A program made the translations under genes and the position numbers. The notes under the pieces were generated by a model. It was not told where the DNA came from, made no database searches, and saw only the letters and a list, made by a program, of their open reading frames with translations. Shown here one piece after another: positions 5,245-5,245 of a stretch of 5,245 nucleotides of DNA. Each line of letters starts with the position of its first letter. Within the stretch, counting starts at the first letter, position 1. The stretch is from JADFAK01 sp047615865 (GTDB taxonomy: Bacteria > Bacteroidota > Bacteroidia > Flavobacteriales_D > Sanyastnellaceae), in the NCBI GenBank assembly GCA_047615865.1, contig JBLHIB010000169.1, positions 1-5,245 of the forward strand, in the 5' to 3' direction.

Positions 5245-5245
5245 C

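Overview
The window looks like a chromosomal segment of a Bacteroidota bacterium, probably in or near the Flavobacteriales. The evidence is threefold. Two promoter-like boxes match the Bacteroidota -7 consensus TAnnTTTG (616-623 and 2707-2714). Shine-Dalgarno sequences are absent. The protein variants are typical of the phylum: a MarC with AGAGSMTT, an RNase H ending IPADFGRK, and an Xre antitoxin with the LQRYKK motif. No plasmid, phage or transposase gene is visible.

Layout. (1) 1-548, minus strand: the N-terminal part of a secreted leucine-rich-repeat (receptor L-domain-like) protein that runs off the left edge. (2) 549-638: a divergent intergenic region with a promoter for purN. (3) 639-3912, plus strand: four co-directional genes. 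These are purN (purine synthesis), a MarC-family membrane protein, an RNase H1 with two N-terminal hybrid-binding domains, and an acyl-CoA dehydrogenase of glutaryl-CoA dehydrogenase type. The run ends at a strong intrinsic terminator (3937-3969). The dehydrogenase also has its own promoter-like box, so it may be transcribed partly on its own. (4) 3970-4304: a non-coding stretch with an AT-rich heptamer tract and a roughly 280-bp composite inverted-repeat element (4019-4296) that contains a 61-bp tandem duplication. (5) 4305-5233, minus strand: an Xre/RES (MbcA/MbcT-like) toxin-antitoxin operon whose two genes overlap at TGATG. It converges on the housekeeping block.

The housekeeping genes share no single pathway; they look like an ordinary mixed operon. 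The accessory part is the right third, where the toxin-antitoxin pair ends only 8 bp from the repeat element. The element is the least explained structure here. It has two 80-bp arms of equal length whose outer 23 bp and inner 20 bp are conserved as inverted repeats, while the middle 37 bp have diverged. It has no ORF, and its end motifs resemble the short palindromic repeats scattered in Bacteroidota genomes (recalled, not searched). I see no wholly new multi-gene system.
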